Below, in pieces: positions 27,701-36,065 of a DNA stretch of 64,000 nucleotides; position 1 is the first letter of the stretch; every line of letters starts with the position of its first letter. Source of the DNA: Polaribacter sargassicola (GTDB lineage: Bacteria > Bacteroidota > Bacteroidia > Flavobacteriales > Flavobacteriaceae); contig NZ_JAHDAU010000010.1 in the NCBI RefSeq assembly GCF_021991835.1, positions 53,209 through 117,208 on the forward strand, given 5' to 3'. The position numbers and the translations under genes are program-made. Below the pieces are notes generated by a model that saw nothing but the letters and a program-made list of their open reading frames with translations, was not told the origin of the DNA and did no database searches.

Positions 27701-28163
27701 GATGGGCAAAAACACAGAAAATCAATTACAAACAGAAAATTTTAATAATAGAAACTACATTGTAAAAGCAAATGAAATTCAGCCAAAAATAAGTTTCTTA
27801 TACAATGTAAATAATAGATTTACTGCATTTTATCACTTTAAGAAAAAAGAAAACATTTTAGAGGATTTTGAGCAACTTAAACAACAAAAAATTGGTTTAG
27901 AGTATTTATACATCAACAGTAAAAAAAATCAAATTTCTGCAGATGTAAATATATTTTTAAACAATTTTACTGGCGATACTAATACACCTGTGGCTTACCA
28001 AATGTTAGAAGGTTTACAATCTGGAAAAAACTACACATGGAATCTTTTATTCAATCAAAAATTAAATAATTTCTTAAATCTTAATTTAAGTTATTTGGGT
28101 AGAAAAAGTGAGAACTCTAAAACAATACATACCGGAAGCATACAACTAAAAGCTATTTTTTAA
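24786..28163 (+). CDS. large outer-membrane beta-barrel protein, SprA-like features
   Basis: A 1125-residue exported protein with a signal peptide (about 1-19). Residues about 95-330 alternate strands like those of SprA and related translocon proteins, including the motif DYTIDYNLGEITFN near 308-321. From about 480 onward, regular amphipathic strands with aromatic ends suggest a very large outer-membrane barrel. An acidic EF-hand-like loop (DYNSDGIKDFDE, 813-824) interrupts it. The last strand ends QLKAIF. It is too short to be SprA itself (over 2000 residues). Function is inferred only as secretion or surface transport. Confidence 0.8.
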   Translation: MIQKILILLLLFIGFSVQSQSFSTDFRARKILVKKDTIQLDSVALNPQEFKVLNHSLKALDTSEYKIDFNKAILIINSKKHSEINVEYFRLPDFITKTYTPFDDNLIISKSTNNGVLYSLTTNKKKSNTTLFDGLQTEGFITRGVTSGNNQNAVTNSALDLKISGKLSKNVTLRANIFDTNIPIQESGYSQNITDFDRIFIEMFTDNWQISAGDISLKNTKSYFLPFTKQVSGLLVEANITNNFKVAASGAIVRGRFNTFNITAIEGNQGPYKILGINNENSIIIIEGSEQVYINGSKIERGKEKDYTIDYNLGEITFNTTYPITNDMRIWVDYQYSERNYTRFITYDEASYESEKFSIAGYFYSENDAKNQPIQQNLTDSQKQILANAGNNVDLMVSESAYLDTFDENKILYKKVITGSEEIFEYSSTSADELYNVTFTNVGTNLGDYILDQSTATGNIYLYVGKNLGDYNPITLLIPPTKSQVFILQSNYNPSKKTLINAEIALSNNDANLFSTIDNSLNKGFASKLDWQQTLIDKKWQLKSNISHEFVQKNFDTEFRWETVEFNRDWNILTNNGTKSLFQSEFKLNNKKNDFVLYRFNNLTYKDIFSGNKHELQAKVKLKNTVFYTNGSFLENTSTTEDNYFFTAKAKVEKDLNKKWLGVFINLETNSRKDISTQEYINTSHQFKELETYFGIGDTATVFAKVGFNYRDNDSIKLNKFTQINNRKTFYANSKLIQNKQTNLSIFANYRFTENNFSEDEKSLNSKVVFSQKLFKDFINLSTNYETFSGNVARQEYYYIKTEPGLGYYTWIDYNSDGIKDFDEFEVAEFQDQAEYLRLTKANLQYTATQSANFTQSLILNPRVWSFKSGFKKTLSKFYNQSFLSVENEQERIGNSFNFNPFNFDENKLVGLNYSVRNSIYYNKNLQKHSVTYTFGKNKSKQQYIIGNQENNIKIHQLDFAHKFKTFWLFELMGKNTENQLQTENFNNRNYIVKANEIQPKISFLYNVNNRFTAFYHFKKKENILEDFEQLKQQKIGLEYLYINSKKNQISADVNIFLNNFTGDTNTPVAYQMLEGLQSGKNYTWNLLFNQKLNNFLNLNLSYLGRKSENSKTIHTGSIQLKAIF

Positions 28164-28209
28164 TTATCTTTTCTATATTTTTACAATCTTAAGACAATCA
28201 AAATCAACC

Positions 28210-28764
28210 ATGAAAAAAATTATACTAATTGCATTTTTATTTGCAACTACATTTTTAGTAGCTCAAGAAAATTACCCGCAAGACATCAATAAAAAACACG
28301 AAGTAAAAATAAATGCGCTAGGTCTTTTGGCTTTTGAGTGGGTAGATGTTTCTTATGAACAATTAATAAACGAAGAATCTTCTTTTGGTATAGGTATTTT
28401 AGCTGGTTTTGATAAAAATTCTGACCTAGATGAGTATAGGAAATTTTCTATAACACCTTTCTACAGAAGGTATTTTTCTAACAAATTTGCAAGAGGTTTT
28501 TTTATAGAAGGTTTTGGTATGTTGCATAGTTATGATAACAATAATTATGATTACTATTTTGATGATTTTGGTAATTATTATGAAAATTATAACAGTGTAA
28601 CCAAAACAGAATTTGCTTTAGGTTTTTCTATTGGAGGTAAATTTATTTCTAAAAGCGGATTTACAACAGAAATCTATTTAGGATTGGGAAGAAATTTAGG
28701 TGGAGATGACAATTCTATAGAAGCTGTTGGTAGAGGCGGAATATCTTTAGGTTATAGATTCTAA
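28210..28764 (+). CDS. small outer-membrane beta-barrel protein (DUF3575-like)
   Basis: A 184-residue exported protein with a signal peptide (1-18, ending LVAQ). It has about eight amphipathic strands and ends in LGYRF, whose terminal Phe is the usual outer-membrane barrel signal. Conserved blocks are EVKINALGLLAFEWVDVSYEQ, ITPFYRRYFS and GFTTEIYLGLGRN. It is a paralogue of the next gene, aligning over its whole length, so the pair is a tandem duplication. A tract rich in Asn, Asp and Tyr (about 103-120) makes an exposed loop. Role unknown. Confidence 0.87.
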   Translation: MKKIILIAFLFATTFLVAQENYPQDINKKHEVKINALGLLAFEWVDVSYEQLINEESSFGIGILAGFDKNSDLDEYRKFSITPFYRRYFSNKFARGFFIEGFGMLHSYDNNNYDYYFDDFGNYYENYNSVTKTEFALGFSIGGKFISKSGFTTEIYLGLGRNLGGDDNSIEAVGRGGISLGYRF

Positions 28765-28780
28765 AGACTATAAAATTTTG

Positions 28781-28788
28781 TAAATTTG
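28781..28788 (+). promoter_or_regulatory. -7 box before the second small barrel gene
   Basis: TAAATTTG, an exact TAnnTTTG match, 24 bp before the ATG. It suggests that the second paralogue can be expressed independently of the first. Confidence 0.45.
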
Positions 28789-28812
28789 TAGCTAATAAAA
28801 ATTACAAATAAA

Positions 28813-29310
28813 ATGAAAAAAATAATTTTAGTTTTAGGCTTGTTAATAAGTTCTTTAACCTATTCTCAACAAGAAATTAAATTAGACTTTGCAGATGCTG
28901 TAGTAATGAAAAGTTTAGAATTTTCTTATGAAAGTTATATTTCTGAAGAATCTTCTGCTGGTGTTTCTATATTTTTTAACTTAGCTAAACAAGATTCTAA
29001 CTTTAGGTATAATGAAAACACAATGATAACACCATATTATCGTCATTATTTTACAACAAATCAACAATGGAATTTTTTTGGTGAAGGTTTTCTTGGTATA
29101 AATTCTGGGAAAAAAGAATCTGTTGAAGATTCTGGAGATTTTGACTTAAAATATACAGACGGAGCTTTAGGTGTTGCTGTTGGTACAAAGTACATTGCTT
29201 CTGGTGGTTTAACTTTAGATTTATACGGTGGTATTGGTAGAAATTTGTTTGGTACAGATTCTCCTACAATCGTACCAAGACTTGGTTTAAACATTGGTTA
29301 CCGATTTTAA
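28813..29310 (+). CDS. small outer-membrane beta-barrel protein (DUF3575-like), paralogue
   Basis: A 165-residue exported protein with a signal peptide (1-18, ending TYSQ) and about eight barrel strands, ending in IGYRF. It shares ITPYYRHYF, FGEGFLGINSG and LDLYGGIGRN with the preceding gene. It lacks the Asn/Tyr-rich loop insertion of its neighbour and is shorter. It has its own -7 box and is followed by a perfect terminator. Confidence 0.87.
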   Translation: MKKIILVLGLLISSLTYSQQEIKLDFADAVVMKSLEFSYESYISEESSAGVSIFFNLAKQDSNFRYNENTMITPYYRHYFTTNQQWNFFGEGFLGINSGKKESVEDSGDFDLKYTDGALGVAVGTKYIASGGLTLDLYGGIGRNLFGTDSPTIVPRLGLNIGYRF

Positions 29311-29326
29311 AAAAAGTTTACAATAA

Positions 29327-29360
29327 AAAAAAACCTCATCAAATTTGATGAGGTTTTTTT
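29327..29360. terminator. bidirectional terminator
   Basis: A perfect 34-bp palindrome (17-bp arms, AAAAAAACCTCATCAAA and its complement, no loop) between the convergent barrel gene and glyS. Confidence 0.9.
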
Positions 29361-29377
29361 ATGCTTATATAATTTAA

Positions 29378-30919
29378 TTACATTTTTTGTAACCAAGTTT
29401 TTACATCTACTTCTGCCTTAATTATATCTTTTAATTCTGCAATAGCAACACGTTTTTGATCCATAGTATCTCTATGTCTAATGGTAACACAATTATCTTC
29501 TAAAGTATCATGATCTACAGTAATACAAAATGGCGTTCCGGCTGCATCTTGTCTTCTATAACGTTTACCAACCGCGTCTTTTTCATCATAAAAAACGTTG
29601 AAATCCCATTTTAAATCGTCCATAATTTTACGCGCTACTTCTGGTAAACCATCTTTTTTAACTAATGGTAAAACTGCCGCTTTAAAAGGTGCTAAAACTG
29701 CTGGTAATTTTAAAACAGTTCTTGTTGTTCCGTTTTCTAAAGCTTCTTCTTGTAAAGAATTAGAAAAAACAGCTAAAAACATTCTATCTAAACCAATAGA
29801 AGTTTCTACAACATAAGGCACGTAACTTTTATTTTCTTCATGATCAAAATATTGTAATTTTTTACCAGAATACTCTTCGTGTGCTTTTAAATCAAAATCT
29901 GTTCTAGAATGGATTCCTTCTAATTCTTTAAACCCAAAAGGAAAATTAAATTCAATATCTGCTGCTGCATCTGCATAATGCGCTAATTTATCGTGGTCAT
30001 GAAAACGGTAGTTCTCTGCTCCCATCCCTAAAGATAAATGCCATTTTAAACGCGTTTCTTTCCATTGCTCATACCATTCTTTTTGAGTTCCTGGCTTTAC
30101 AAAAAATTGCATTTCCATTTGTTCAAACTCACGCATTCTAAAAATAAACTGTCTTGCAACAATTTCATTTCTAAACGCTTTACCGGTTTGTGCAATTCCG
30201 AAAGGAATTTTCATTCTACCTGTTTTTTGTACGTTTAAAAAGTTTACAAAAATACCTTGTGCAGTTTCTGGTCTTAAATATAAATCCATTGCAGTTTCTG
30301 CAGAAGCACCTAATTTTGTACCAAACATTAAGTTAAACTGCTTAACATCTGTCCAGTTTTTAGAACCTGTTAATGGATCTGCAATCCCTAATTCTTCAAT
30401 TAATAACTTAACGTCTGCTAAATCTTCATTTTCTAAAGATTTACCCATTCTTGTTAAAATTGAAGTTATTTTTTCTTGATAACCAATAACACGTCCGTTG
30501 GTTGCTAAAAACTCTTCTTTATTAAAAGCATCACCAAAACGTTTTTCTGCTTTAACAACTTCTTTATTTATTTTGCCTTCTATTTTTGCACAATAATCTT
30601 CTATTAAAACGTCTGCTCTGTAACGTTTTTTAGAATCTTTATTATCAATTAAAGGATCATTAAAAGCATCTACGTGGCCAGACGCTTTCCAAGTTGTTGG
30701 ATGCATTAAAATTGCAGCATCTATACCCACAATGTTTTCGTGCATTTGCACCATTGCTTTCCACCAATAATCTCTAATATTTTTCTTTAGCTCAACTCCA
30801 TTTTGAGCATAATCGTAAACCGCACTTAATCCATCATAAATTTCAGAAGACTGAAAAACATAACCATATTCTTTTGCGTGCGATAAAACTTTTTTAAATT
30901 GATCTTCTTGTTTTGCCAT
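29378..30919 (-). CDS. glyS: glycine--tRNA ligase, homodimeric type
   Basis: A 513-residue class II synthetase of the homodimeric form. Recognisable parts are MHPTTWKASGHVDAF near 62-76, PETAQGIFVNF near 215 (motif 2 region), GKAFRNEI near 247, FREFEQMEMQFF-like MREFEQMEMQFFV, and IGLDRMFLAV near 373 (motif 3). The C-terminal anticodon-binding domain starts near 400. All parts are intact. The consensus promoter lies only 9 bp upstream of the ATG, which implies a very short or absent leader. Confidence 0.97.
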   Translation of the reverse strand: MAKQEDQFKKVLSHAKEYGYVFQSSEIYDGLSAVYDYAQNGVELKKNIRDYWWKAMVQMHENIVGIDAAILMHPTTWKASGHVDAFNDPLIDNKDSKKRYRADVLIEDYCAKIEGKINKEVVKAEKRFGDAFNKEEFLATNGRVIGYQEKITSILTRMGKSLENEDLADVKLLIEELGIADPLTGSKNWTDVKQFNLMFGTKLGASAETAMDLYLRPETAQGIFVNFLNVQKTGRMKIPFGIAQTGKAFRNEIVARQFIFRMREFEQMEMQFFVKPGTQKEWYEQWKETRLKWHLSLGMGAENYRFHDHDKLAHYADAAADIEFNFPFGFKELEGIHSRTDFDLKAHEEYSGKKLQYFDHEENKSYVPYVVETSIGLDRMFLAVFSNSLQEEALENGTTRTVLKLPAVLAPFKAAVLPLVKKDGLPEVARKIMDDLKWDFNVFYDEKDAVGKRYRRQDAAGTPFCITVDHDTLEDNCVTIRHRDTMDQKRVAIAELKDIIKAEVDVKTWLQKM

Positions 30920-30927
30920 AATGAGCG

Positions 30928-30957
30928 CAAATATACACGTTTACAAAATTTTTTCAA
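30928..30957 (-). promoter_or_regulatory. consensus promoter of glyS, possibly leaderless
   Basis: On the minus strand: TTG at 30957-30955, a 19-bp spacer, then TATATTTG at 30935-30928. A transcript start about seven bases downstream would fall at 30921, two bases before the ATG at 30919. Confidence 0.65.
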
Positions 30958-31040
30958 TAAAAAATCTTTCAACTTTTTTTGTTTGAGATTCAACTATTTA
31001 ATATTGATATTTTTAACTATCTTTAAAATGAATTGCTTTG

Positions 31041-31733
31041 ATGCCTATGAAAATTTTAAAAGATTTACTTAATATATTTTATCCAGATTTATGTGCCAAT
31101 TGTGATAATCACTTAATTAAAAACGAAAATGTTATTTGTACTTTTTGCAGACACGATTTGCCTTTAACTGCATTTACAAATTATACAGAAAACAAAATAG
31201 TTAAGACTTTTTACGGAAGAATAGATATTGAAAAAGCATATGCTTTATTATTTTATAGAAAAACAGGAATTACTAAAAAACTGATTCACGAACTAAAATA
31301 TAAAGGGAATGAAGATATTGGTGCTTTTTTTGGTAATTGGTTAGGTGAAATTTTAAAAGAAAACAACCAATTTTCTACTATAGATTATATTATACCCGTT
31401 CCTTTACATCCTAAAAAACTAAAACAAAGAGGTTATAATCAGGTAACAAAATTTGGAGAAAGTTTAAGTTTTCATTTAAAAATACCGTTTGTAGAAAATA
31501 TTCTACAAAGAACATCTACTGCAAAAACACAAACTTTTAAAGCTCGTTTTGATCGTTTTAATAATATCGACTCTAAATTTCAGTTAAAAAATACATCAAC
31601 CTTTACTAATAAACACATTTTATTAATTGATGATGTAATAACTACTGGTGCAACTTTAGAATCTTGTGCTAAAGAATTACTAAAAACTAAGAATATTAAA
31701 ATAAGCATTTTAACAATGGCATACACAGAATAA
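31041..31733 (+). CDS. comF: ComF family phosphoribosyltransferase-like protein
   Basis: A 230-residue protein of the ComF/GntX family. The N-terminal zinc-binding part has paired cysteines (CANCDNHL and CTFCRHDLP at about residues 17-45). The C-terminal phosphoribosyltransferase fold has the PRPP loop ILLIDDVITTGATL at about 193-206. The family is linked to DNA uptake, but no other competence gene is nearby. Three closely spaced starts exist (TTG 31038, ATG 31041, ATG 31047); ATG is chosen. Confidence 0.92.
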   Translation: MPMKILKDLLNIFYPDLCANCDNHLIKNENVICTFCRHDLPLTAFTNYTENKIVKTFYGRIDIEKAYALLFYRKTGITKKLIHELKYKGNEDIGAFFGNWLGEILKENNQFSTIDYIIPVPLHPKKLKQRGYNQVTKFGESLSFHLKIPFVENILQRTSTAKTQTFKARFDRFNNIDSKFQLKNTSTFTNKHILLIDDVITTGATLESCAKELLKTKNIKISILTMAYTE

Positions 31734-31749
31734 ATTTTATGATTTTTAA

Positions 31750-33411
31750 ATGAAAAATATATTGTTAATTTGTATAAAATTTACACTTGTGAAACTTATT
31801 TTTAGATTTATTTTTTTAAGTACATCCATTTTACTTTTATTTAACTGTGCAAAAACAGGAAACCCAGAAGGAGGCCCAAAAGACGAAGATGCACCTATAT
31901 TTGTAACAGCAGATCCGCCTTATGAAAACACCAATTTTGACGAAAAAGAAATAAGATTAAACTTTGATGAATACATAAAACTTAAAGATTTAACAAAGCA
32001 ACTTATTGTTTCTCCTCCTTTAAAAACACCTTTAGTAGTAACACCACAAAGTACTGCTAGTAAATTTTTAAAACTAAGTATTTTAGATACTTTACAAGAA
32101 AACACTACCTATATTATAAATTTTGGTAATGCTATAGAAGACAACAATGAAGGAAATAAATTAGAAAGCTTTAAATATGTTTTTTCTACTGGTAGCTATA
32201 TAGATTCTTTAAAGTCTACTGGTAGTGTTAAAGATGCTTATTTAGATGAAAAACCTAAAAATACTAGTGTATTATTATATAAAATAGACAGTTCTTTTAA
32301 TGATTCTATCGTTTTCAAAAACAAACCTAATTACGTAACAAACACATTAGACACCACTATTTTTAACTTAACTAATTTAAAGCAAGGTAAATATTTGATG
32401 ATTGCCTTAAAAGAAACAAATAGCGATTATCTTTTTAATCCAAAAGAAGATAAAATAGGTTTTTATCCAGATACAATTTCATTACCAAAAGATAGTATTA
32501 TAAAAAACCCCATTACTATCTTTAAAGAAACAACACCTTATAAATTTAAACGTGCTTACGAAATTTCTAAAGGAAAAATTGCCTTTGGTTATGAAGGAGA
32601 ACAACCTAAAGACTTAAAAGTTGAAATAACTTCTAATACACCTAAAGATTTTAAAAGCATTTCTAAATTTGAAATTGATAAAGATTCCCTTAATTATTGG
32701 TATACACCTTTTGAAGCAGATTCTTTAAACTTTATAGTAACCAACAAAGAATTTATAGATACAATAACTGTAAAATTACGTAAGAAAAAAATAGATACAT
32801 TAATTCTAAAACCAACAATATCTAGCACTTTACATTTTAGAGACACTTTTTTCATCAATGCAAGTAACCCTATTGTAAAAATTGATACTTCTAAAATTTC
32901 ATTAATAGATAAAGATACACTAGCAGTTCCTTTTTCTAGCTTTCTTTCTAAAAAAGAAAATAAAATAGGTTTTATTTTTGATAAAAAGCAAAAAAACAAA
33001 TATCATTTAAAAATATTACCAGAAAGTATTTCTGATATTTATAATTATAAAAATGATACTTTAAACTTTAAATTTTCAACATCAGAAATTGAAGATTATG
33101 GTAGAATTACAATTGACATAAACAACAAAATGGGAGAAAACTTAATTATAGAACTACTAGAAGGTAAAGACAAAAACAACCTTATTAATAGAAAATTTGT
33201 TACAAATTCAGAACAAATTGTTTACGATCTTTTAGAACCTAAAACCTACTATATTAGAGCAATTGTTGATGTTAATAAGAATAATAAATGGGATACTGGT
33301 AATTATCTTTTAAAAAGACAACCAGAAAAAATCATCTATTTTCCTCAAGAATTAAAAGTACGAGCAAATTCTTATTATGACGGTAATATTTTTACCATTA
33401 AAAAAGAATAA
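31750..33411 (+). CDS. Ig-like (Big_5) domain lipoprotein
   Basis: A 553-residue lipoprotein. The lipobox is LLFNCAK. With the ATG start the signal would be 33 residues long, whereas a GTG at 31789 gives a typical 20-residue lipoprotein signal, so the true start may be 31789. After the acylated Cys comes the conserved GNPEGGPKDEDAP, then a bacterial Ig-like domain (about residues 50-145, EIRLNFDEYIKL and TTYIINFGNAIEDNNEGN). The rest is strands of unknown type, with DVNKNNKWDTGNYL near the end. It is 16 bp after comF. Likely surface-exposed; role unknown. Confidence 0.87.
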   Translation: MKNILLICIKFTLVKLIFRFIFLSTSILLLFNCAKTGNPEGGPKDEDAPIFVTADPPYENTNFDEKEIRLNFDEYIKLKDLTKQLIVSPPLKTPLVVTPQSTASKFLKLSILDTLQENTTYIINFGNAIEDNNEGNKLESFKYVFSTGSYIDSLKSTGSVKDAYLDEKPKNTSVLLYKIDSSFNDSIVFKNKPNYVTNTLDTTIFNLTNLKQGKYLMIALKETNSDYLFNPKEDKIGFYPDTISLPKDSIIKNPITIFKETTPYKFKRAYEISKGKIAFGYEGEQPKDLKVEITSNTPKDFKSISKFEIDKDSLNYWYTPFEADSLNFIVTNKEFIDTITVKLRKKKIDTLILKPTISSTLHFRDTFFINASNPIVKIDTSKISLIDKDTLAVPFSSFLSKKENKIGFIFDKKQKNKYHLKILPESISDIYNYKNDTLNFKFSTSEIEDYGRITIDINNKMGENLIIELLEGKDKNNLINRKFVTNSEQIVYDLLEPKTYYIRAIVDVNKNNKWDTGNYLLKRQPEKIIYFPQELKVRANSYYDGNIFTIKKE

Positions 33412-33477
33412 TTAGCAAAATTTTGCTTTTATGCTAAATTTAAACTAGATTTGAGTATAACTTGATACCCCAAAGTT

Positions 33478-34248
33478 TTGAAAACATTCGTAACAATTAT
33501 TTTTATAACTTTTTATAGCCTAAAATCAACTGCCCAAAATAATACTTACGAAGTTGGTGGTTTTGTAGGCTTTAATAATATGCAAACAGACTACGGACAA
33601 CCTGATGAGTTTTCTAGCTATTTTAAAAAAAATGGACAATCTCTTTCAATTGCACATTATACACATTTTTTTAATTTAACTCAAAGATGGAACCGTAAAT
33701 ACGGAATTCATGATCATTTAATGATTAAAACAGAGTTACAATATATAAATAACACATTTACACATAATGATATTTACTCTAATAGTAACTCTGAAAACGG
33801 AGCAAAATTAAGAGGAATGGAATCTACTGTAAATATTTTAAATACAGGTATTAATGCAGAATATCATCTTAAGTCTTTAACCAACTTTTTTAACCCATAT
33901 GCAGATGTTTCTTTTAATCCTTTTGTGGGAGTTGGTGTAAATTATTTCTTTTATAATAATGATTTAACTTCTACCCTTGGTGATTGGAGAAATGATTTTT
34001 CTGTTTTACCAGAAAAATTTTCAGGAGATGCATTAGCAGTTGGTTCTGGTAGCGGTTTTGCTGTTAATTTTTATGGAGGAGCAAGATATAAGTTAACAAA
34101 TAAAACCGATTTAGCCTTACAGATTAGTTCTCAATATTTCTTTTCTGATAAAATTGATGGTTTAGACGCCCAAGTTGAAGAAAATCAAAGCAACGAAATA
34201 ATGTTAAACTTTCAATTAGGTTTAATATATCATCTTAACTTTAATTAA
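33478..34248 (+). CDS. outer-membrane protein, THC0290_0291-like family
   Basis: A 256-residue exported protein starting with TTG, with a signal peptide of about 19 residues (ending STAQ). The mature part begins TYEVGGFVGFNNMQTDYGQ, a block I associate with a flavobacterial family named after Tenacibaculum loci. Amphipathic strands and glycine-aromatic turns follow, with QLGLIYHLNF at the end, consistent with an outer-membrane barrel. Function unknown. It lies 66 bp after the Ig-like lipoprotein. Confidence 0.82.
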   Translation: MKTFVTIIFITFYSLKSTAQNNTYEVGGFVGFNNMQTDYGQPDEFSSYFKKNGQSLSIAHYTHFFNLTQRWNRKYGIHDHLMIKTELQYINNTFTHNDIYSNSNSENGAKLRGMESTVNILNTGINAEYHLKSLTNFFNPYADVSFNPFVGVGVNYFFYNNDLTSTLGDWRNDFSVLPEKFSGDALAVGSGSGFAVNFYGGARYKLTNKTDLALQISSQYFFSDKIDGLDAQVEENQSNEIMLNFQLGLIYHLNFN

Positions 34249-34280
34249 GCTTTATAATTAAAATACTTTTAAAACCAAAT

Positions 34281-34314
34281 AAAAAAAGGATGTCTAAGAC
34301 ATCATCCTTTTTTT
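34281..34314. terminator. bidirectional terminator
   Basis: 12-bp arms (AAAAAAAGGATG and its complement) with a 10-base loop that contains a second small hairpin. It overlaps the last two bases of the convergent PLP-enzyme gene. Confidence 0.8.
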
Positions 34315-35458
34315 ATTTTAAAGCTTGTTCTAAATCTGCTAAAATATCTTCTATATCTTCTACACCAACACTTAAACGTATTAAAGAGTTTGTAATACCC
34401 ATTTTTTGTTTTTCTTCTGCTGGGATTGAACCGTGAGACATACTTATAGGATGATTAGACAAACTCTCTACTCCGCCCAAAGATTCTGCCAACGTAAATA
34501 TTTTAGTACTTTGTAAAAAAGCGTACGCTGCTTCTTTAGATTCGTCTTTTAATCGAAAAGAAACCATTCCACCAAAACCTTTCATTTGTTTTTTTGCCAA
34601 TTGATAATTTGGGTGATTTTCTAAACCCGGATAATAAACTTGACTAACTTTTGAATGATTTTCTAAAAATTGAGCTACTTTTATTCCGTTTTCGCAATGA
34701 CGTTGCATTCTAAGATGTAATGTTTTTATACCTCTTAATGCTAAAAAAGAATCCATAGGACCAGAAATTGCACCTGCTGCATATTGTATAAAATGAATCT
34801 CTTTTGCTAAAGATTCTTCTTTTACAACTAAAACACCCATTATTAAATCGCTATGACCGCCTAAATATTTTGTTGCAGAATGCATTACAATATCGGTTCC
34901 TAAATCTAACGGTTGTTGTAAATATGGTGTGGCAAATGTGTTGTCTACTCCTATTAAAATTTCTGAATTAATTGCTTTTACTGCTGTTGTAATTGCTTTA
35001 ATGTCTGCAATTTTCATTAACGGGTTTGTAGGTGTTTCTATCCAAACTAGTTTTGTGTTTTCTGTTATTGCATTGGTAATGTTTGCAACATCATCCATGT
35101 TTACAAAAGAAAACTCTAAACCATATTTTTGAAATAATTTGGTAAACATTCTATAACTTCCGCCATACAAATCGTCTCCTGCAATAATTTCGTCTCCTGG
35201 TTTTAATAAGCGTAAAACGCAATCTACTGCAGCTAAACCAGATGCAAATGCAAAACCATGTGTACCGTTTTCTAAAGATGCTACACTTTTTTCTAACGCT
35301 GTTCTTGTTGGGTTTGCGCCTCTAGAATACTCAAAACCTTTGTGTTCTGTTGGACTGGTTTTTGCAAATGTTGATGTTAAAAAAACTGGTGGCATTACGG
35401 CTCCTGTGGTTTCTTCTGGTTTTTGTCCTCCGTGAATTGTTTTGGTATTAAATTTCAT
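34313..35458 (-). CDS. cystathionine gamma-synthase/lyase family PLP enzyme
   Basis: A 381-residue PLP enzyme of Cys/Met metabolism (trans-sulfuration). The conserved parts are TKTIHGGQKPEETTGAV at the N-terminus, EYSRGANPTRTALE, FASGLAAVD near 73, ETPTNPLMKIADI near 140 and the Schiff-base lysine in HSATKYLGGHSDLIMG near 195. The C-terminal SLGGVESLSNHP and RLSVGVED complete it. Family members make or cleave cystathionine; synthase versus lyase cannot be settled from sequence alone. Confidence 0.94.
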   Translation of the reverse strand: MKFNTKTIHGGQKPEETTGAVMPPVFLTSTFAKTSPTEHKGFEYSRGANPTRTALEKSVASLENGTHGFAFASGLAAVDCVLRLLKPGDEIIAGDDLYGGSYRMFTKLFQKYGLEFSFVNMDDVANITNAITENTKLVWIETPTNPLMKIADIKAITTAVKAINSEILIGVDNTFATPYLQQPLDLGTDIVMHSATKYLGGHSDLIMGVLVVKEESLAKEIHFIQYAAGAISGPMDSFLALRGIKTLHLRMQRHCENGIKVAQFLENHSKVSQVYYPGLENHPNYQLAKKQMKGFGGMVSFRLKDESKEAAYAFLQSTKIFTLAESLGGVESLSNHPISMSHGSIPAEEKQKMGITNSLIRLSVGVEDIEDILADLEQALK

Positions 35459-35491
35459 TTTCTTTTTATTCTATAAGTTGGCAAACGAGTT

Positions 35492-35570
35492 TAGCCCAGA
35501 TTGAACGCGTGTTTGAGCTCTTTTTGAGTTTACGAAAAAAAGCGAGTAGTGAAAGCTGGAAATAGCTTCT
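35492..35570 (-). repeat. dispersed structured element, copy 1 (possible ncRNA)
   Basis: This copy shares blocks with 52723-52795: on the plus strand TAGCCC-GATTGAA, ACGAAAAAAAG, GGAAATAGCTTCTA. On the minus strand the centre folds into a hairpin (GC plus U-run against AAAAAGAGC) with a G-U pair that would be a mismatch on the other strand. The element ends inside the DinB stop codon. It recalls a repeat common in Flavobacterium genomes and possibly the Flavo-1 RNA class, which I could not verify. Confidence 0.55.
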
Positions 35571-36024
35571 ATAAAGACTTTTTAAGACATTTTATTGTTG
35601 CATAATGCAAGCCTTCGTGAAAATTATTGAAGGTAATTGCGTCTTCTATAGAATTTAAATCTAAACCGGCACTTGTACTATATGTTGTAAAGTTTTCGAA
35701 AATTCCGGCACTGTAATCTTCTATAAAAGTGTCTGGCAAACCTGTAAACAATTCTAATACTTCTTCAAACTCTTCTTCTGTAAAAGTTACTGTTGGCACA
35801 GTTCCCTTTTTAAAATTTTCTATTAAATCGTCTGGGCATAAACAGTTTAAACCAGATAATTTGTAATTTAAAAGTTGTTGTGTAACTACTAAATGTGCCA
35901 CATTCCAAGCAATATTGTTGTTAAATCCGTCTGGAATTACGTGTAATTGCTCTAATGTTAAACCTTCTATTTCTTTTAAAATAAGTTGGCGATATTTTTT
36001 AAATACATCAAATTGTATGTTCAT
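35569..36024 (-). CDS. DinB family protein
   Basis: A 151-residue four-helix protein of the DinB/YfiT type. The metal-binding histidines expected for the fold appear at NVAHLVVTQQLL near 41-52 and in FHEGLHYATIK near 133-143. Family members are thiol- or DNA-damage-linked, but biochemical roles are mostly unknown. The TAG stop codon forms part of the dispersed structured element that follows, so the gene and element may share a transcript. Confidence 0.88.
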   Translation of the reverse strand: MNIQFDVFKKYRQLILKEIEGLTLEQLHVIPDGFNNNIAWNVAHLVVTQQLLNYKLSGLNCLCPDDLIENFKKGTVPTVTFTEEEFEEVLELFTGLPDTFIEDYSAGIFENFTTYSTSAGLDLNSIEDAITFNNFHEGLHYATIKCLKKSL

Positions 36025-36041
36025 TTTTATGTGTAATTTTG
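36013..36041 (+). promoter_or_regulatory. promoter of the arsC-like gene
   Basis: TTG at 36013-36015, an 18-bp spacer and TAATTTTG at 36034-36041. The start would be near 36048. The -33 part lies within the beginning of the divergent dinB gene. Confidence 0.6.
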
Positions 36042-36065
36042 ATAATGTAAATATAATTTAATAAA

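Noticed and set aside
33414..33430. AGCAAAATTTTGCT palindrome after the Ig-like lipoprotein gene
   Set aside because: Short, A+T-rich and with only a three-T tail; too weak to call a terminator.
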